64,000 nucleotides of DNA, taken from NCBI GenBank assembly GCA_031002005.1, contig CM061921.1, forward strand, positions 150,259,283 to 150,323,282, written 5' to 3'. The notes beneath the pieces are model-generated. The model was not told the DNA's origin and searched no databases. It saw only the letters and a list, made by a program, of their open reading frames with translations. Positions 12,048 through 22,319 of this stretch are shown here, piece after piece; the stretch's first letter is position 1, and each line of letters opens with the position of its first letter. The position numbers and the translations under genes are program-made. This DNA comes from Vandiemenella viatica. Its lineage: Eukaryota; Arthropoda; Insecta; Orthoptera; Morabidae.

Positions 12048-12230
12048 GAGCCGCCAGAGCGGCTGTGCGCGTTAAGACGCCTCCACACTCCATCGGGAGG
12101 TACAACGGGACAATGTTCGAGTCCTGGTTCCCGCGTATAGGCAGTTTCCCTCAATCACCTAGGTGACTGCTGGGCAGGTCCACAATCTCCGCCTCATAAA
12201 CTACACTTTTCACAAACAAAAAATACAAGT
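12048..12230 (+). mobile_element. SINE-D copy
   Basis: Starts GAGCCGCCAGAGCGGC, with a tRNA-like A-box region and a B box ATGTTCGAGTCCTGG near 12113. The body CAATCACCTAGGTGACTGC follows near 12154. The insertion at 51229-51676 contains the same order on the opposite strand. Confidence 0.55.
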
Positions 12231-12583
12231 AGAGGGCATCCATTAATTACGTTGCTCAAAATTTGGGGGGGAAGGTTCGGTAAAATCTCATTTAAAGGGA
12301 AAGGTGGGGGGGGGGTCAGAAAAAATCTTACGTCCACTTTTTTAGATAATTTTTCGCGGCTTATTTAATAGAAAAAAAAGGTACAAAGAAGGCATCAGCA
12401 TTAGTATTTAATAGCATGAAGCAAAATACATAAATATAGCAAATAAATTTAATTATTTAAGAATTAAAATTATAAGGTAAATCTCACTTCAGGGGAGCGG
12501 GGGGACTCAATGAAATCTCACCAAGGAGGATGAAGGGTCCAAATTTAAGAAAAAACACCTTACGTAATTAATGGATGCCCCCT
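12231..12583. mobile_element. PIF/Harbinger-like MITE
   Basis: The ends are inverted: AGAGGGCATCCATTAATTAC at the left against the complement of TAATTAATGGATGCCCCCT at the right. The interior is AT-rich with flanking G runs and recurrent AAATCTCA. There is no protein frame. The end motif GGGNGCATCCATTAAT recalls the 50466 element and, more distantly, the GGGAGCGTCCATAAA MITE family, suggesting one superfamily. No clean target duplication is visible. Confidence 0.65.
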
Positions 12584-12737
12584 TATTATGAATAACACAA
12601 GTTGGTGTTTCGCAGACAGATGGCAACACAAAAATTCCTCCAATAGGTTAAATGCAGGGGATCTCACAAATCACTAGTGCGGCGCTTGTGCTCCCCCCCC
12701 CCCCCACCTCATGACTTCATATTGGACGCCTGTGTAA

Positions 12738-13083
12738 AGCCGCGTTCCCACGATCTCTTGTAACGGAGGCGGGACGGGATGGGACTTCATTAGCCGAAGT
12801 GTAGGGACGAGCGCGTGCCTCGGGTTAGCCCTCGCTTACCCCGCCGCCACCTCCCCACCACGTTGCCTAGTGTCGTTTGACACAGAGCACTTTACAGCAA
12901 CAGAAGGGGTGCGCACCGTTGCTGCAAACCGATGACAACAGCGCATCTCTACACATACCTGTGATGTTTACCGACACAGAGTGGGTAGCTACGTCTCATC
13001 TTCGTTAGCAGGGCGTGTTGTTGAGTATTCGTCCTGTCCCGTCCCGTCCCGCCGCCGTTACAAGAGATCGTGGGAACGCGGCT
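12738..13083. mobile_element. PIF/Harbinger MITE, AGCCGCGTTCCC ends
   Basis: Terminal inverted repeats begin AGCCGCGTTCCCACGATC and end with the complement GATCGTGGGAACGCGGCT, continuing inward through TCTTGTAACGG/CCGTTACAAGA. A 3-bp direct TAA flanks it (12735-12737 and 13084-13086), as expected for PIF/Harbinger. The non-coding interior contains GTTGCCTAGTGTCGTTTG, shared with the 14094 copy. Confidence 0.85.
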
Positions 13084-13086
13084 TAA

Positions 13087-13938
13087 TATGTGGCCTGGAG
13101 TGTCGTCGTCCTGTGTGACCTATCCGGGAAGGGGGAATGGGGGGAGGAAGTTACTGTAGGCATGATGCTACAAAATACCACCAAACTACATGCAAACAAA
13201 TGAAATAAAACAAATAACATCTGACAACGTTATAATTGTGTTCTTCACCACCACCACGTATCGCGGTACCTCACAGCTACCACAACACCATCAGGAAACG
13301 GTCGTTAGTTAAATCCTTAAACGAACGGCGCTCTCTTTGATGCCAACTGGAAAAATATTTAGTGACTACACTATTGCAGTAACACTGCGGTCCTTTCATA
13401 ATATCCTGGAAATGCGAGTTCCTAGCTGGTCGTTCAAATATTCATACTTATTTTTTTAAAAAAAATGGGCTTATATTTGTTTATAACCTTATACAATACG
13501 AGTACGGTATCTAAATTTCCTATATTCTGTCTGCGTACTACCTATCTTCGCTGATTACTACCCTAGGTTGAAAATCAATGACATAGACAACTACTTGGAT
13601 GGTCTCCGCTTCCTGCTTAAAAATGCAGCTTAAACTAGAAGAATAGTTCAAAACATATCATCAGAAAATGCGGTTCACTGAAAGATGATAGTACTCACTT
13701 TCTTTGGTTAGTGTAGATTGTGCGTAATGATTTCACGGATGTCGACAGGGAGTTAAAAAATTGGAACGACAGAACAGTACAGTGTTAAAACAACTAAAAC
13801 CATTGTTTGACAAGGCTGAGCTATTGTCGCCTTGACGTTTGTAGTGCTATAACAAGCAAGCACGGCCAATCTCCTCTCTGTACGCCGTGGAGATATTCCC
13901 TTCGCCCGTCGTACGTAGTTTGCTCAAGATCTTTAGTC
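13087..13938. other. no recognisable feature
   Basis: No supported frame or repeat. Plus-strand frame 13807-14160 overlaps the next element's end and is not a gene. Confidence 0.45.
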
Positions 13939-14093
13939 TTAAGGCGGGTCCACTCCAGTACAAGGCAACGCACATACGACTCCGAGGCGAGCATACCAAT
14001 GTGTACGTGTAGCCGAGACGCGGCAAACCACCTGAGGTCTTCCACCGAACGACCGAGGCGGTACGAGCATCCGTCCCAAATCGGTAGTTCAAA

Positions 14094-14449
14094 CGCCGCA
14101 TTCCCACGACGTCTTGTAACGAAGGCGCATCGGGACGGGACCTCATTAGCCGAAGTATAGGGACGAGCGCGCGCCGCAGGTTAGCCCTCGCTTAGCTCAC
14201 CACCACCTCCCCACGTTGCCTAGTGTCGTTTGGCACAGAGCACTTTAAAGCAACAGAAGGTGTGAGCACCGCTGCTGCAAACCGATGGCAACAGCGCACC
14301 GCTACACACGCCTGTGATATTTACCGACATAGAGTGGGTAGCTGCGTCTCGTCTCCGCTAAGAGAGGCGGCCCCGTTCCCATGGCGTGTTGTTCAGTATT
14401 TGTGCCGTCCCGTCCCGCCTTCGTTACAAGACGTCGTGGGAACGCAGCT
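14094..14449. mobile_element. PIF/Harbinger MITE nested in the Harbinger element
   Basis: Second copy of the 12738-13083 family. Ends are CGCCGCATTCCCACGACGTC and the complement GACGTCGTGGGAACGCAGCT, and the interior shares GTTGCCTAGTGTCGTTTG and ACCGACATAGAGTGGGTAGC. It is flanked by AAA on both sides (14091-14093 and 14450-14452), possibly a decayed TAA. It must be younger than the element it sits in. Confidence 0.8.
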
Positions 14450-14614
14450 AAAGAGAATTCGGGGGTGCGCCGCATGCTGTGTGGACGAGTATTTGCATTC
14501 GTTTGTCTGCCTCCCTCGTTCACGCTGCCACGTTGGCAACCAGTCATCGTTTAAACACACTGTTCGTTGGAATTAAATAAAACCACTAAATTTTAGTTAA
14601 GGAGTTTTTCGTAA

Positions 14615-14917
14615 TTGTTTCGTTTTGTTCTATTGTCAATCTTGAGTTGGGACAGCGAAAAGGTGCTCTCTTTTATCAAAGAATATGAAAGACGTCCCAT
14701 ATTTTGGAAGAAGGGCGATAAAAATTACCATAATGCGATAAAAAAAGAAGAGGATGCTTGGCGCGAAATAAGTGCACTTATTGGAGAAGAGACTGATTTT
14801 GAAAAAAAAAAAATGAAAATGAAAAAATTGATACATTACGAAGAAACACAACATTCGTCTCTTCAAAACATTGAACTTAACAACGAATCACAAATTACAG
14901 TGTCTCAGAATGTCTAA
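14615..14917 (+). CDS. MADF-domain protein of a PIF/Harbinger element
   Basis: An open frame of 100 codons. Residues 11-70 fit the MADF fold: SWDSEKVLSFIKEYERRP, IFWKKGDKNYHNA, then KKEEDAWREISALIGEE and a basic FEKKKMKMKK stretch. Conserved aromatic and acidic positions of MADF (E-Y-P-W pattern, then W-EI--LIG) are visible. MADF/SANT-like proteins are the DNA-binding partner of PIF/Harbinger transposases and help bring the transposase to element ends. The start at 14615 is uncertain; the domain begins at codon 11. The C-terminus after residue 75 is low-complexity and could be truncated relative to a full partner protein. It is open, while the convergent transposase is broken. Expression is unknown. 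Confidence 0.6.
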   Translation: MFRFVLLSILSWDSEKVLSFIKEYERRPIFWKKGDKNYHNAIKKEEDAWREISALIGEETDFEKKKMKMKKLIHYEETQHSSLQNIELNNESQITVSQNV

Positions 14918-15406
14918 CAATCTCTTGGAAACTATAACGCATCCAGTGTGAGTCAGCATTATTCTCCATTTTTACAGTTGTAAAATATTTATATAGCTCT
15001 GCATACTTCTGGTATGCTTCTTGAAAGCAGCTGCTTCGGTACATTGAAAACATATTGCAAACCATTAAATGAATCACCAGTTGTCAAGTAACTCAGTGTT
15101 ATAGCTAAACTTTTCTTCTGTGGTTTACTGATTTTCGAAATTTTGTATCATTCTTCGAAATTTTCTCCCAAATCGACTCTAATAAAATTATTTAGTCAGT
15201 GGATGACATTCTTGCAAAGTTTCGGAGATGCCACTCTCTTCTTCTTCCATCATACTGTTTAAAAATAATTCACCACTAGTGAGCATTCTATTCCAATAAA
15301 GTCTAGCTGCCCACCACCGTCTTGTATTTCTCTTTTTAACTAAACTAGCAATCCCTATGAATGCGTCACTAGCCACTGCTAAATTGCCACCACGCTCTAA
15401 CTTCAC
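14895..15406 (-). pseudogene. HARBI1-like transposase fossil
   Basis: Minus strand. The N-terminal part reads KKRNTRRWWAARLYWNRML, then LFLNSMMEEEESG, matching the RRWW...R opening of Harbinger transposases. A one-base shift then gives LRNFARMSSTD followed by a stop, corresponding to the family's F-NFARMS--DF segment. Downstream, frame 15077-14895 carries EAYQKYAELYKYFT, plausibly from later in the same protein after a deletion. No DDE catalytic residues remain. It converges on the MADF frame and their ends overlap slightly. Confidence 0.6.
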
Positions 15407-15532
15407 AGCACTGCCAACTCGCCAGAATAAACGAATGTCTCTTTCGATACGTCGGCGAACTGCGTTCGTGCAACCAAAGTGTACATACGTCCCGTTAGTA
15501 CGTTGCCTCGTACCGATGTGTACCCGCCTTAA

Positions 15533-16178
15533 TACGATTGGCTGTCTCCCTCAGCTTACCGGTTCGTGTCTCCGAGACGAACTTACCAACATTTTTAATT
15601 TCTGAGCTTACGAGGGTTGTGTTAAAGGTAATTCAGAACTGGGCTCGACCATGGTTTGACTGAGGTACGCGTGTTCAGGAAAGCAGCAGGTAGCGGCCGA
15701 AGGTAACCATTTAAGATTTAAGCAATTGTGCCAATCCGTAACTGCGTTAAAGAGTTGAATGCACAGAATAGGTTATTTGCAGTAATTGTTTCCCTTTCTT
15801 TCCTTTTTCCTATTTGCTAAAGTTTAAATGAATAATTTTCCTATCCATATGACATCTTATTGCACCGATTTTTTTCCATTATGTACTATGTAAGTGGAGA
15901 AAGTTGTTTCACGGTGTTGTATTAGGTGCAACACATGGAACTATTGCCAGTAAATCTGGTTTTTTTTTTTTTTTTGAGAAATTTCCGTTCTATCTGGTTT
16001 ATCAAATATGCAAGCACTTCCTATTCAATTTAGAATTATGTGGAGAAAAAAAACCCTCTCTGCCTTTCTTTGAACTAGTAAAACCACTTCGTGCTGACTT
16101 GGAAGAGGAGGAATTCGTATTCTTTACATACTTTTTTTTTTAATATTGATCTTTGGCCGCAAGATATTCGTCATCACT
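15533..16178. other. no recognisable feature
   Basis: AT-rich with T runs near 15959-15975 and 16131-16141. Nothing further is supported. Confidence 0.5.
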
Positions 16179-16480
16179 ATATTATAATAATAATAATTCC
16201 GAGTGCTCATTATGATCTGGTTACAGGGTTTCTATTGGATGCGCATTCTGCCCCTGTCGTAACATCCTTAACCTAATCCGGTTGTCCTAACCATAATTTA
16301 ACGTGGAAACCGAACCACGGAAGTGTTCTGACGTACTTCACATTAAACAGCAAGCTGCGCTAGAGGTTAAGATCCGGTTAAGGGCCAGTAAAAATCTCCG
16401 CCGAAACAGGGATTCGAACCGGAAACCTTTAGCTCTCCATTCAAAAGCAGGTAGCGGACCAGGACACTCTATCATTATAT
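16179..16480 (-). mobile_element. SINE-B copy with ATT-repeat tail
   Basis: Minus-strand copy. The ATT-type tail is the ATAATAATAATAATT run at about 16183-16199. The body contains the complements of CATCCAATAGAAACC, TTACACAGCAAGCT-like and CGTGGTTCGG. The B box complement GGGATTCGAACCGG sits at 16409-16422. Order and tail match 22917-23221. Confidence 0.8.
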
Positions 16481-16618
16481 TAAAACACAATAATAATCAT
16501 CCATTCCCCAACACGTTCTCGAACTGGTGACCTTCAGCACGCCAGTCCTTACGCTGTTGCGTACAGCTCTTCGAAGACAACGCCTCTAGAGTCTAGGTGT
16601 CGTGCTCACTGGCGCTTT

Positions 16619-16995
16619 GGGAGCGTCCATTAACTTCGTGACTCGGTCAAGAGGGGAAGGTTTGGCTGGAAGGCTACGCTGCGCTACGTGGGAGAGGGTT
16701 GGGGGAGGGGGAGGGCTTCCGAGCCAGGCCACGTAGCTTTCCATTCATATTGTTTTTCTACAGAACACACAACAACATGTGAATATTTACGTATTTCCTT
16801 CATTCAATTATCTCCGTACGTGATTTGCAATAGTCTGACAAGAGAAAACAGTACAAAATGTCTTCTGGAATCAAAAGGGAAAAAGCTACTTGCTACATGG
16901 AGGAAGGGGGGAAGGGTGAGGCCAAAGCCCCGTCGGGATACGTGTGAAGGTTCACAGGAGGCCAGAATGGATCTACGTAGTTTATGGACGCTCCC
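16619..16995 (-). mobile_element. MITE family E, copy 1
   Basis: Ends GGGAGCGTCCATTAACTTCG and the complement TAGTTTATGGACGCTCCC are inverted. Inside are CTACGTGG/CCACGTAG motifs bordering G-rich runs, and an AT-rich core with GAGAAAACAGTACAAAATG. It is flanked by TTT on both sides (16616-16618, 16996-16998), a possible decayed TTA. Six other copies lie in the window. Plus is defined here as the orientation with GGCCTCCTGTGAA at the left. Confidence 0.8.
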
Positions 16996-17339
16996 TTTGC
17001 AGAGATTCCTCCTCTGTACATCAAGCAGAGTGAACCCAGAGAGCCGTTCTGGACATTCGGCTTCGAGGAATAGTTTCTAGTTGCGTCGGTATTTCCAGTT
17101 TGCAATGAGCCACTTTGCCGAGTAAGTTATTAAGCCGGTCAGCTTTTCAATATGGTATCAATAAAATGTATCGGTGGGGACGGTGTAGGAGCAACGGCCA
17201 CAAATCTTTAGTGCATCACTTGTGCTTTAGGGTTGCTAATGTGGTATGTAAGAAAATAAATGAAAAGTCCTTTACATTTTCCGCATCGTCCACAACCATA
17301 CAGACAACAGCGGCAGATATGCAGGGTTATTGTAAATAA
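16996..17339. other. no recognisable feature
   Basis: Short intergenic stretch without a supported feature. Confidence 0.45.
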
Positions 17340-18078
17340 CTGAAGTGATTTCACAAATTTACTGTAGCTATTTCATTTGACATATTCTCACAAAACTTGG
17401 CAGTCATATAGAAAAACTTTTTTGACGTATTACAAGTGCTCCGTATGTGTCCCTCTTACTGATTCTGCAGTTATGAAATCTATAATGAAGTTTTTTTTAA
17501 AAAATTTTTAATGGCTTTCGGCGATTAAGCCATTCAGCCAGCTCAATGTGTTTATATCTCTTCATGTGAATTTTTTTTAGTTTCTTCAGTGCGTTTATGC
17601 ATCCTATGTATAGACACCACAGGACGGACAGGACATTCACAAACACACACAACACTTAAACATCCATGCCCGCGGCCGGATTCGAACCGGCGACCTTCGG
17701 CACGTGGAGCTAGTGCTCTAGCACCTACGCTACCGAGGCCGGCTATAATGAAGTTCTTGTCACACTCGGTACAGCATGTCCATATCTGCTTGTTCAAAAG
17801 CTCCGTTGATACCGGCTCGCAGGTATGGTAAGTTTATTGGTAGAAGAGGCTTATACGCTGAATCTTTCACATAACCTCATACAAAAATAATCGCTAGGTA
17901 AAACGGATTGATAGCGACATGCTGTATAGAGTGTGACAAGAACTTCATTATCGACATAGACTTCAGAATCAATAAGGGCTAAGAGGGCACATAATAGAGC
18001 ATTTGTAATATGTAAAAAAAAGTCTTTTAACCTTATGTCAAACAATAGAGCTACAGGAAATTTGTGAAATCGTTTCAA
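17340..18078. mobile_element. foldback element, arms about 165 bp, split by a SINE
   Basis: The left arm (17340-17492 continuing 17756-17780) and right arm (17917-18078) are inverted copies. GATTTCACAAATTTACTGTAG pairs with CTACAGGAAATTTGTGAAATC, and CTTGTCACACTCGGTACAGC with GCTGTATAGAGTGTGACAAG. The left arm is interrupted by a SINE-C. The right arm ends within a base or two of the left Helitron's 5' end, so the Helitron inserted at or beside this element's edge. No coding remnant recognised. Confidence 0.75.
17493..17743 (-). mobile_element. SINE-C copy with 12-bp target duplication
   Basis: Minus-strand SINE-C between direct repeats TATAATGAAGTT at 17481-17492 and 17744-17755. It starts with the T run of its poly-A tail and contains the complement of GAGCTGGCTGAATGGC. 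The B box complement GGATTCGAACCGGCG is near 17678-17692, and it ends at the head complement ACCGAGGCCGGC. The uninterrupted right arm of the host foldback lacks it, which confirms the boundaries. Confidence 0.9.
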
Positions 18079-18658
18079 TCTTCTTATATATAAAAATGAA
18101 TTGCTGTTCGTTAGTCTCGCTAAAACTCGGGAATGGCTGGGCCGATTTGGCTAATTTTGATCTTGAACTATTTGTGGAAGTTCAGGGAAGGTTTAAACGG
18201 TGAGAAAAAATTGAAAAATTGTGAGGAAAATACTAAAAATGACAATTTAATCTTATATATAAAAATCAATGTGAGTTTTGTTTATGCTCTGTGCGCTCCT
18301 AAACCGTTCATCTGATTTCGGTGAAACTTTGGTGAGTTGTCTAGAGCGTTTGAGAGATGGTCCCTAAGAAATAAAATTTCAAAAAAACCACCCCCTTCTC
18401 CCCATAACACCCCATAATTTAAACAACCCAACAGATTTTGTCCGATTTCCACCAAAATTTGAACACGTATACTTAAATAAAAATTGAAAAATATTGACCA
18501 TATATGTTTTCCATAAACGAAACCCCTCAACCCCTTCACATCCCCATAATTTACACAAACCCTCAGATTTTGTCCGATTTCGATGGAAAATTGCACACCT
18601 ATACACTTAAATATACAGAAAAATACTGCCTATATATAAAGCATTTATAAAGCATCGT

Positions 18659-21600
18659 GTGTATGGCCAAGTCCATTGTTGGATGTACTCTGTTGAGTGG
18701 CAAAAGCGTGGTCTTCCACATGCGCACATATTAGTTTGGTTAGTTGACAAAATAAAGCCAAATGAAATTGATTCTATAATTTCAGCTGAGATTCCCGATG
18801 AAATAGTTGACCCAAAATTGCATACAGTAGTAACTAAACACATGATACATGGACCTTGCGGAGTTTTCAACAACAACTCACCCTGTATGGTCGACGGCAA
18901 ATGCTCCAAGCGATACCCGAGGGACGTGATTGCTGAAACCATCACGGGAAATGACGGTTACCCATTGTATCGTTGACCATTAGTTGCGGATGGTGGGCGA
19001 TCGGTAGTTGTGACGGTAAAAGGACAAGATTTTGAAGTAGACTATCGTTGGATTGTGCCGTACTCGCCAATATTGTTAAAAGCTTTTGAAGCTCACATCA
19101 ATGAGGAATATTGTAACTCCGTCAAGTCGATAAAGAACATATGTAAATATGCAGGTGCGGATCCGGGGGGAGGGGAAGCCGCCTGGCGGCTCAAGCCCCC
19201 CGCCCCCCACAAAAAAGTATGTAGGTCCACCTCCGACAATGTGATTTTGGAGACATTTTTTTTAGCTCTACGGATTCAACGCCCGAGGAGACTATAAATA
19301 CTACCCTTTGCCCGACTCAAGCCACCCCCTGAAGGCAAGCCCCCCAAACCAAAATTCACTCAAACCAAGCCCCCCCCCCAAAAAAAACAAAGTTCGCTCA
19401 AGCTCCTCCCAAACTAAAATCCTGGATCCGCCCCTGTAAATATGTTAACAAAGGTAGCGACATGGCCATCTTCGCTGTAACAAATGCAAATGATGAAGTA
19501 TCTCAGTATCAGATGGGTCGCTATATAAGAAGCAACGAAGCTATTTGGCGCATATTTTCATTTGCGATCCACGAAAGACACTCTACAGTGGTCCATTTGG
19601 CAGTTCATCTAGAAAATGGACAACGAGTGTATTTCAATCATGAGAACGCGGCGGATAGGGCGGCACGTCCACCATCGACCACATTAACAAGTTTCTTCTC
19701 AGTTTGTCAAACAGATGTTTTCGCTCGCACTTTGCTGATATGCCACGCTATTACACTTGGAACGCATCATCGAAATCGTTTCAGCGTCGAAACAAGGAAC
19801 ACCAGTTGAAGGACACCCAAATATATTTGCCTCAGATGCTGTTTATGTCGTATCTACACAGTTCATCCAATTAACGATGAATGTTATTATCTTCAGTTGT
19901 TGTTGGTGAATGTGCATGGTCTGACATCGTTTTAACAACTGAGAACGGTTGATGGACATCTGTGTGCGACATACCGTGAGGCGTGTTAACTACTACAATT
20001 GCTCGAGAACGAATCGCATTGGGATAATACGCTCAAGGAATCCGTCATATCCTCATCGACTCATCAAATTCGCCCGTTGTTTGCGATTATAATATCGACA
20101 TGTTTCCCCTCGAATCCGAAAGATTTGTGGATGAAATATAGGGATGACATATCTGAGGATGTGTTGCATCATGTGCGTTGTCAAACTTTGAATCCTATAT
20201 TACAGAAATTTACAATGAGACACTAATCATGATAGAAGATATGTGTTTATTGGTGGCAAATAAAGTATTGACGTGTTTGGGAATGACATCACCCAATCGT
20301 CCTATGCGCGATGCATTTAACCACGAGTTACAAAGAGAACAACAGTACGATACTGAAGTATTGACCAAAACAGTTCGTTCAAATGTTCCGCTATAGAATG
20401 ACCAACAACGAATTGTGTACGATACTTTGATTCAAGCTGTGAACAGTGGATTTGGGGGAATTTACTTCCTTGACGCTTCCGGGGGAGACTGGGAGAACGT
20501 TCCTAATTTCATTGCTGTTGCCAAAGATCAGATCGTAAAATGAAGTAGCCCTAGCGTTGGCTTCTTCTGGAATAGCTGCAACATTGTTAGAAGGTGGACG
20601 AACTGCACATTCTGACTTGAAATTACTATTAAACATGCAAATCAACGAAGCACCAGTTTGCAATATCACCAAAAACAGCGCAATGGCGAATATTCTACAC
20701 ATATGCAAATTGATCGTTTGGGATGAATGTACGATGCCCCACAATAAGTCACTGGAGGCATTGGACAGAAAGTTAAAAGATCTTCGTGACAACCAAAACA
20801 TTTTTGGTGATTCTGTTGTCAGGTGATTTTCGTCAGACTCTTCCAATTATTCCCCGATCAACAAACCAACTAAAAGCATGCCTAACATCATCTAATTTGT
20901 GGCGGAATGTAAAGACACTCCAATTAACACCTAACACGCGAGTGTTTTTGCGACAAGATCAAACTGCGTTTGTGTTTTCGAAGCAGTTATTAGATATTGC
21001 AAATGGTAAAGTCGCAGTTGACACCTCGACCGGATTAATTACACTACCCACGCATTTCTGTCACTTCACCGACTCCAAACAGGAGCTTATTCAGCGTGAT
21101 TTTACGGACATAGAACAACAGTTCAGTAACCATAATTGGCTGAGTGAACGAGCAATACTGGCCGCCAAAAACAAAGATGCCAATGATCTCAATGCGACCC
21201 AGGAGAGTTGTTTTCTTACAAATCAGTTGATACAGTTACAAACCAGGATGATGTAGTAAACTATCCCACAGAGTTTTTAAATTCACTGGAATTGCTTGGA
21301 CTACCACCTCACAATTTACAATTAAAAGTAGGATCAGTTGTGATTATACTGCGTAACATTAATCAACCTCGACTGTGCAATGGAACGAGACTGGCTGTGA
21401 AAAAGCTAATGAATAACGTGATCGAGACCAAGATCATCAAGGGAAAATACAAAAGAGAGGATGTCTTGATCCCGTGTATACCGATGATTCAAACGGATTT
21501 GCCATTCTATTTTAAGCGTCTACAATTTCCTGTGCATCTGGCCTTTGCGATGACCATAAATAAATCACAAGGTCAGTCGTTGCAAGTTTTCGGAATCAAC

Positions 21601-21720
21601 TTGGAGTTTCCCTGTTTCACGCATGCACACTTATACGTCGCGTGCTAGCGCGTCGGAAAGCCATCATCTTTATATATTTACGCAACCCAAAAAACATAGG
21701 TCATCAGAAAGCTTTAAATT
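18659..21720 (+). pseudogene. Helitron RepHel pseudogene, left copy
   Basis: Rolling-circle replication initiator fused to a PIF1-type helicase; in live elements it nicks, unwinds and rejoins Helitron DNA. The N-terminal part upstream of the Rep domain is deleted. The HUH motif GLPHAHIL is present at residues 18-25 of the 18659 frame, ending in a stop at 18974. The tyrosine motif reads NICKY, its first Tyr replaced by Asn, and a hAT MITE is inserted directly after it. Rep continues at 19462 (MGRYIRSNEAIWRI, HERHSTVVHLAVHLENGQ). Helicase: the P-loop region is frameshifted (FLDASGGDWEN), Walker B IVWDECT lies near 20722, motif SGDFRQTLPII near 20822, and late motif [13 protein letters not shown] near 21546. 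A stop replaces Ser in the terminal YVACS, and reading-frame traces continue to about 21720. Unable to encode a working protein. Confidence 0.9.
19152..19436. mobile_element. hAT MITE inside the left Helitron
   Basis: Ends CAGGTGCGGATCCGGGG and the complement of CCTGGATCCGCCCCTG form hAT-type termini. The 8-bp direct repeat TAAATATG lies at 19144-19151 and 19437-19444. The interior is C/G-rich with AAGCCCCCC repeats and no protein frame. Removing it restores ICKYVNKGSDMAIF-like Rep reading. The same insertion with the same duplication is at 26022-26309. Confidence 0.95.
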
Positions 21721-22205
21721 GATTAAGTGTATAACTGTGTTGTATTTAATGTAGATAAAAAATTTGTATTCATTTGAATTGTTAGCAAATTTCGTTTAGA
21801 GACCGATCGAAATTAAAACAGTGTAAGATATAGTATGCTGAATGTGTGTGAGGGTGTGCGTGTGGGTGTATGTGATATGTGTATGTGGTGTTGTTACTAA
21901 AACATATCCGTCAAAATTAAAATTATTATTGTTTTACATTCGTCACAACGTAACAAAATGTTATAACAACTAGGAAATGAACATCGGTTGTCCTGCCGCT
22001 CAATCCACATGTTTCAAAACGGGCAATGCATATTGTGTTAGAGACCAAAAAAAATTGTAGACACCTTATTGGTTGACATAAGTGTCTGTAGTAGAACAAC
22101 TGCATAAACCGTGACGTGCACAAAAGAGACACTATTGTACAGTCACGACAATAAAGAGTTTTTGATCGGTGTTGCCATCTCAATACATTATACATATATG
22201 ATGTA

Positions 22206-22223
22206 GGTGAAACGAAGTTCACC
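22206..22223 (+). other. Helitron 3' terminal hairpin, left copy
   Basis: GGTGAA pairs with TTCACC around the loop ACGAAG, and 11 bases separate it from the CTAG end. Position and size match the Helitron 3' hairpin thought to mark the end of strand transfer. The mirrored hairpin is at about 23233-23250. Confidence 0.85.
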
Positions 22224-22319
22224 GGGTCATCTAGTCATTTATAAGAACACCGTAGGGTAGAGCAGCGCAAATTGGCAATGGCGGGCGAAACACAGGCAAA
22301 ATCATAACTCGTTCCACTG

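Larger units (their letters stand above)
13939..15532. mobile_element. PIF/Harbinger element with MADF gene and transposase remnant
   Basis: The ends are inverted: TTAAGGCGGGTCCACTCCAG at the left against the complement of GTGTACCCGCCTTAA at the right. Inner matches continue through GTACAAGGCAACG/CGTTGCCTCGTAC. The flanking TTA/TAA is the typical PIF/Harbinger target. Inside are a plus-strand MADF-domain frame and, converging on it, a broken minus-strand HARBI1-type transposase. This two-gene layout is the superfamily's known architecture. A second, unrelated MITE (14094-14449) is nested near the left end. About 1.6 kb in all, shorter than an intact autonomous element, so there is internal loss in the transposase. 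Confidence 0.8.
18082..22234 (+). mobile_element. Helitron, left copy (dead, deleted, full ends)
   Basis: The 5' end TCTTATATATAAAAATG at 18082 and 3' end CTAG at 22231-22234, followed by T, are Helitron termini. A 6-bp-stem hairpin lies 11 bases before the 3' end. About 4.15 kb. The body carries a 5'-deleted RepHel pseudogene and a hAT MITE. A second Helitron-like 5' start (TCTTATATATAAAAATCAA) occurs inside at about 18250. The inverted copy at 23222-28811 matches it throughout except for small indels and the Tc1 insertion. Flanking bases just outside the ends differ between the two, so they are separate insertions. The base before the start is T rather than the usual A; an alternative start at 18079 (A|TCTTC) is possible. 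Confidence 0.9.

Noticed and set aside
17589..17831. tRNA gene at the GGATTCGAACCGGCG motif
   Set aside because: Part of a SINE-C with poly-A tail and a 12-bp duplication; no complete cloverleaf.
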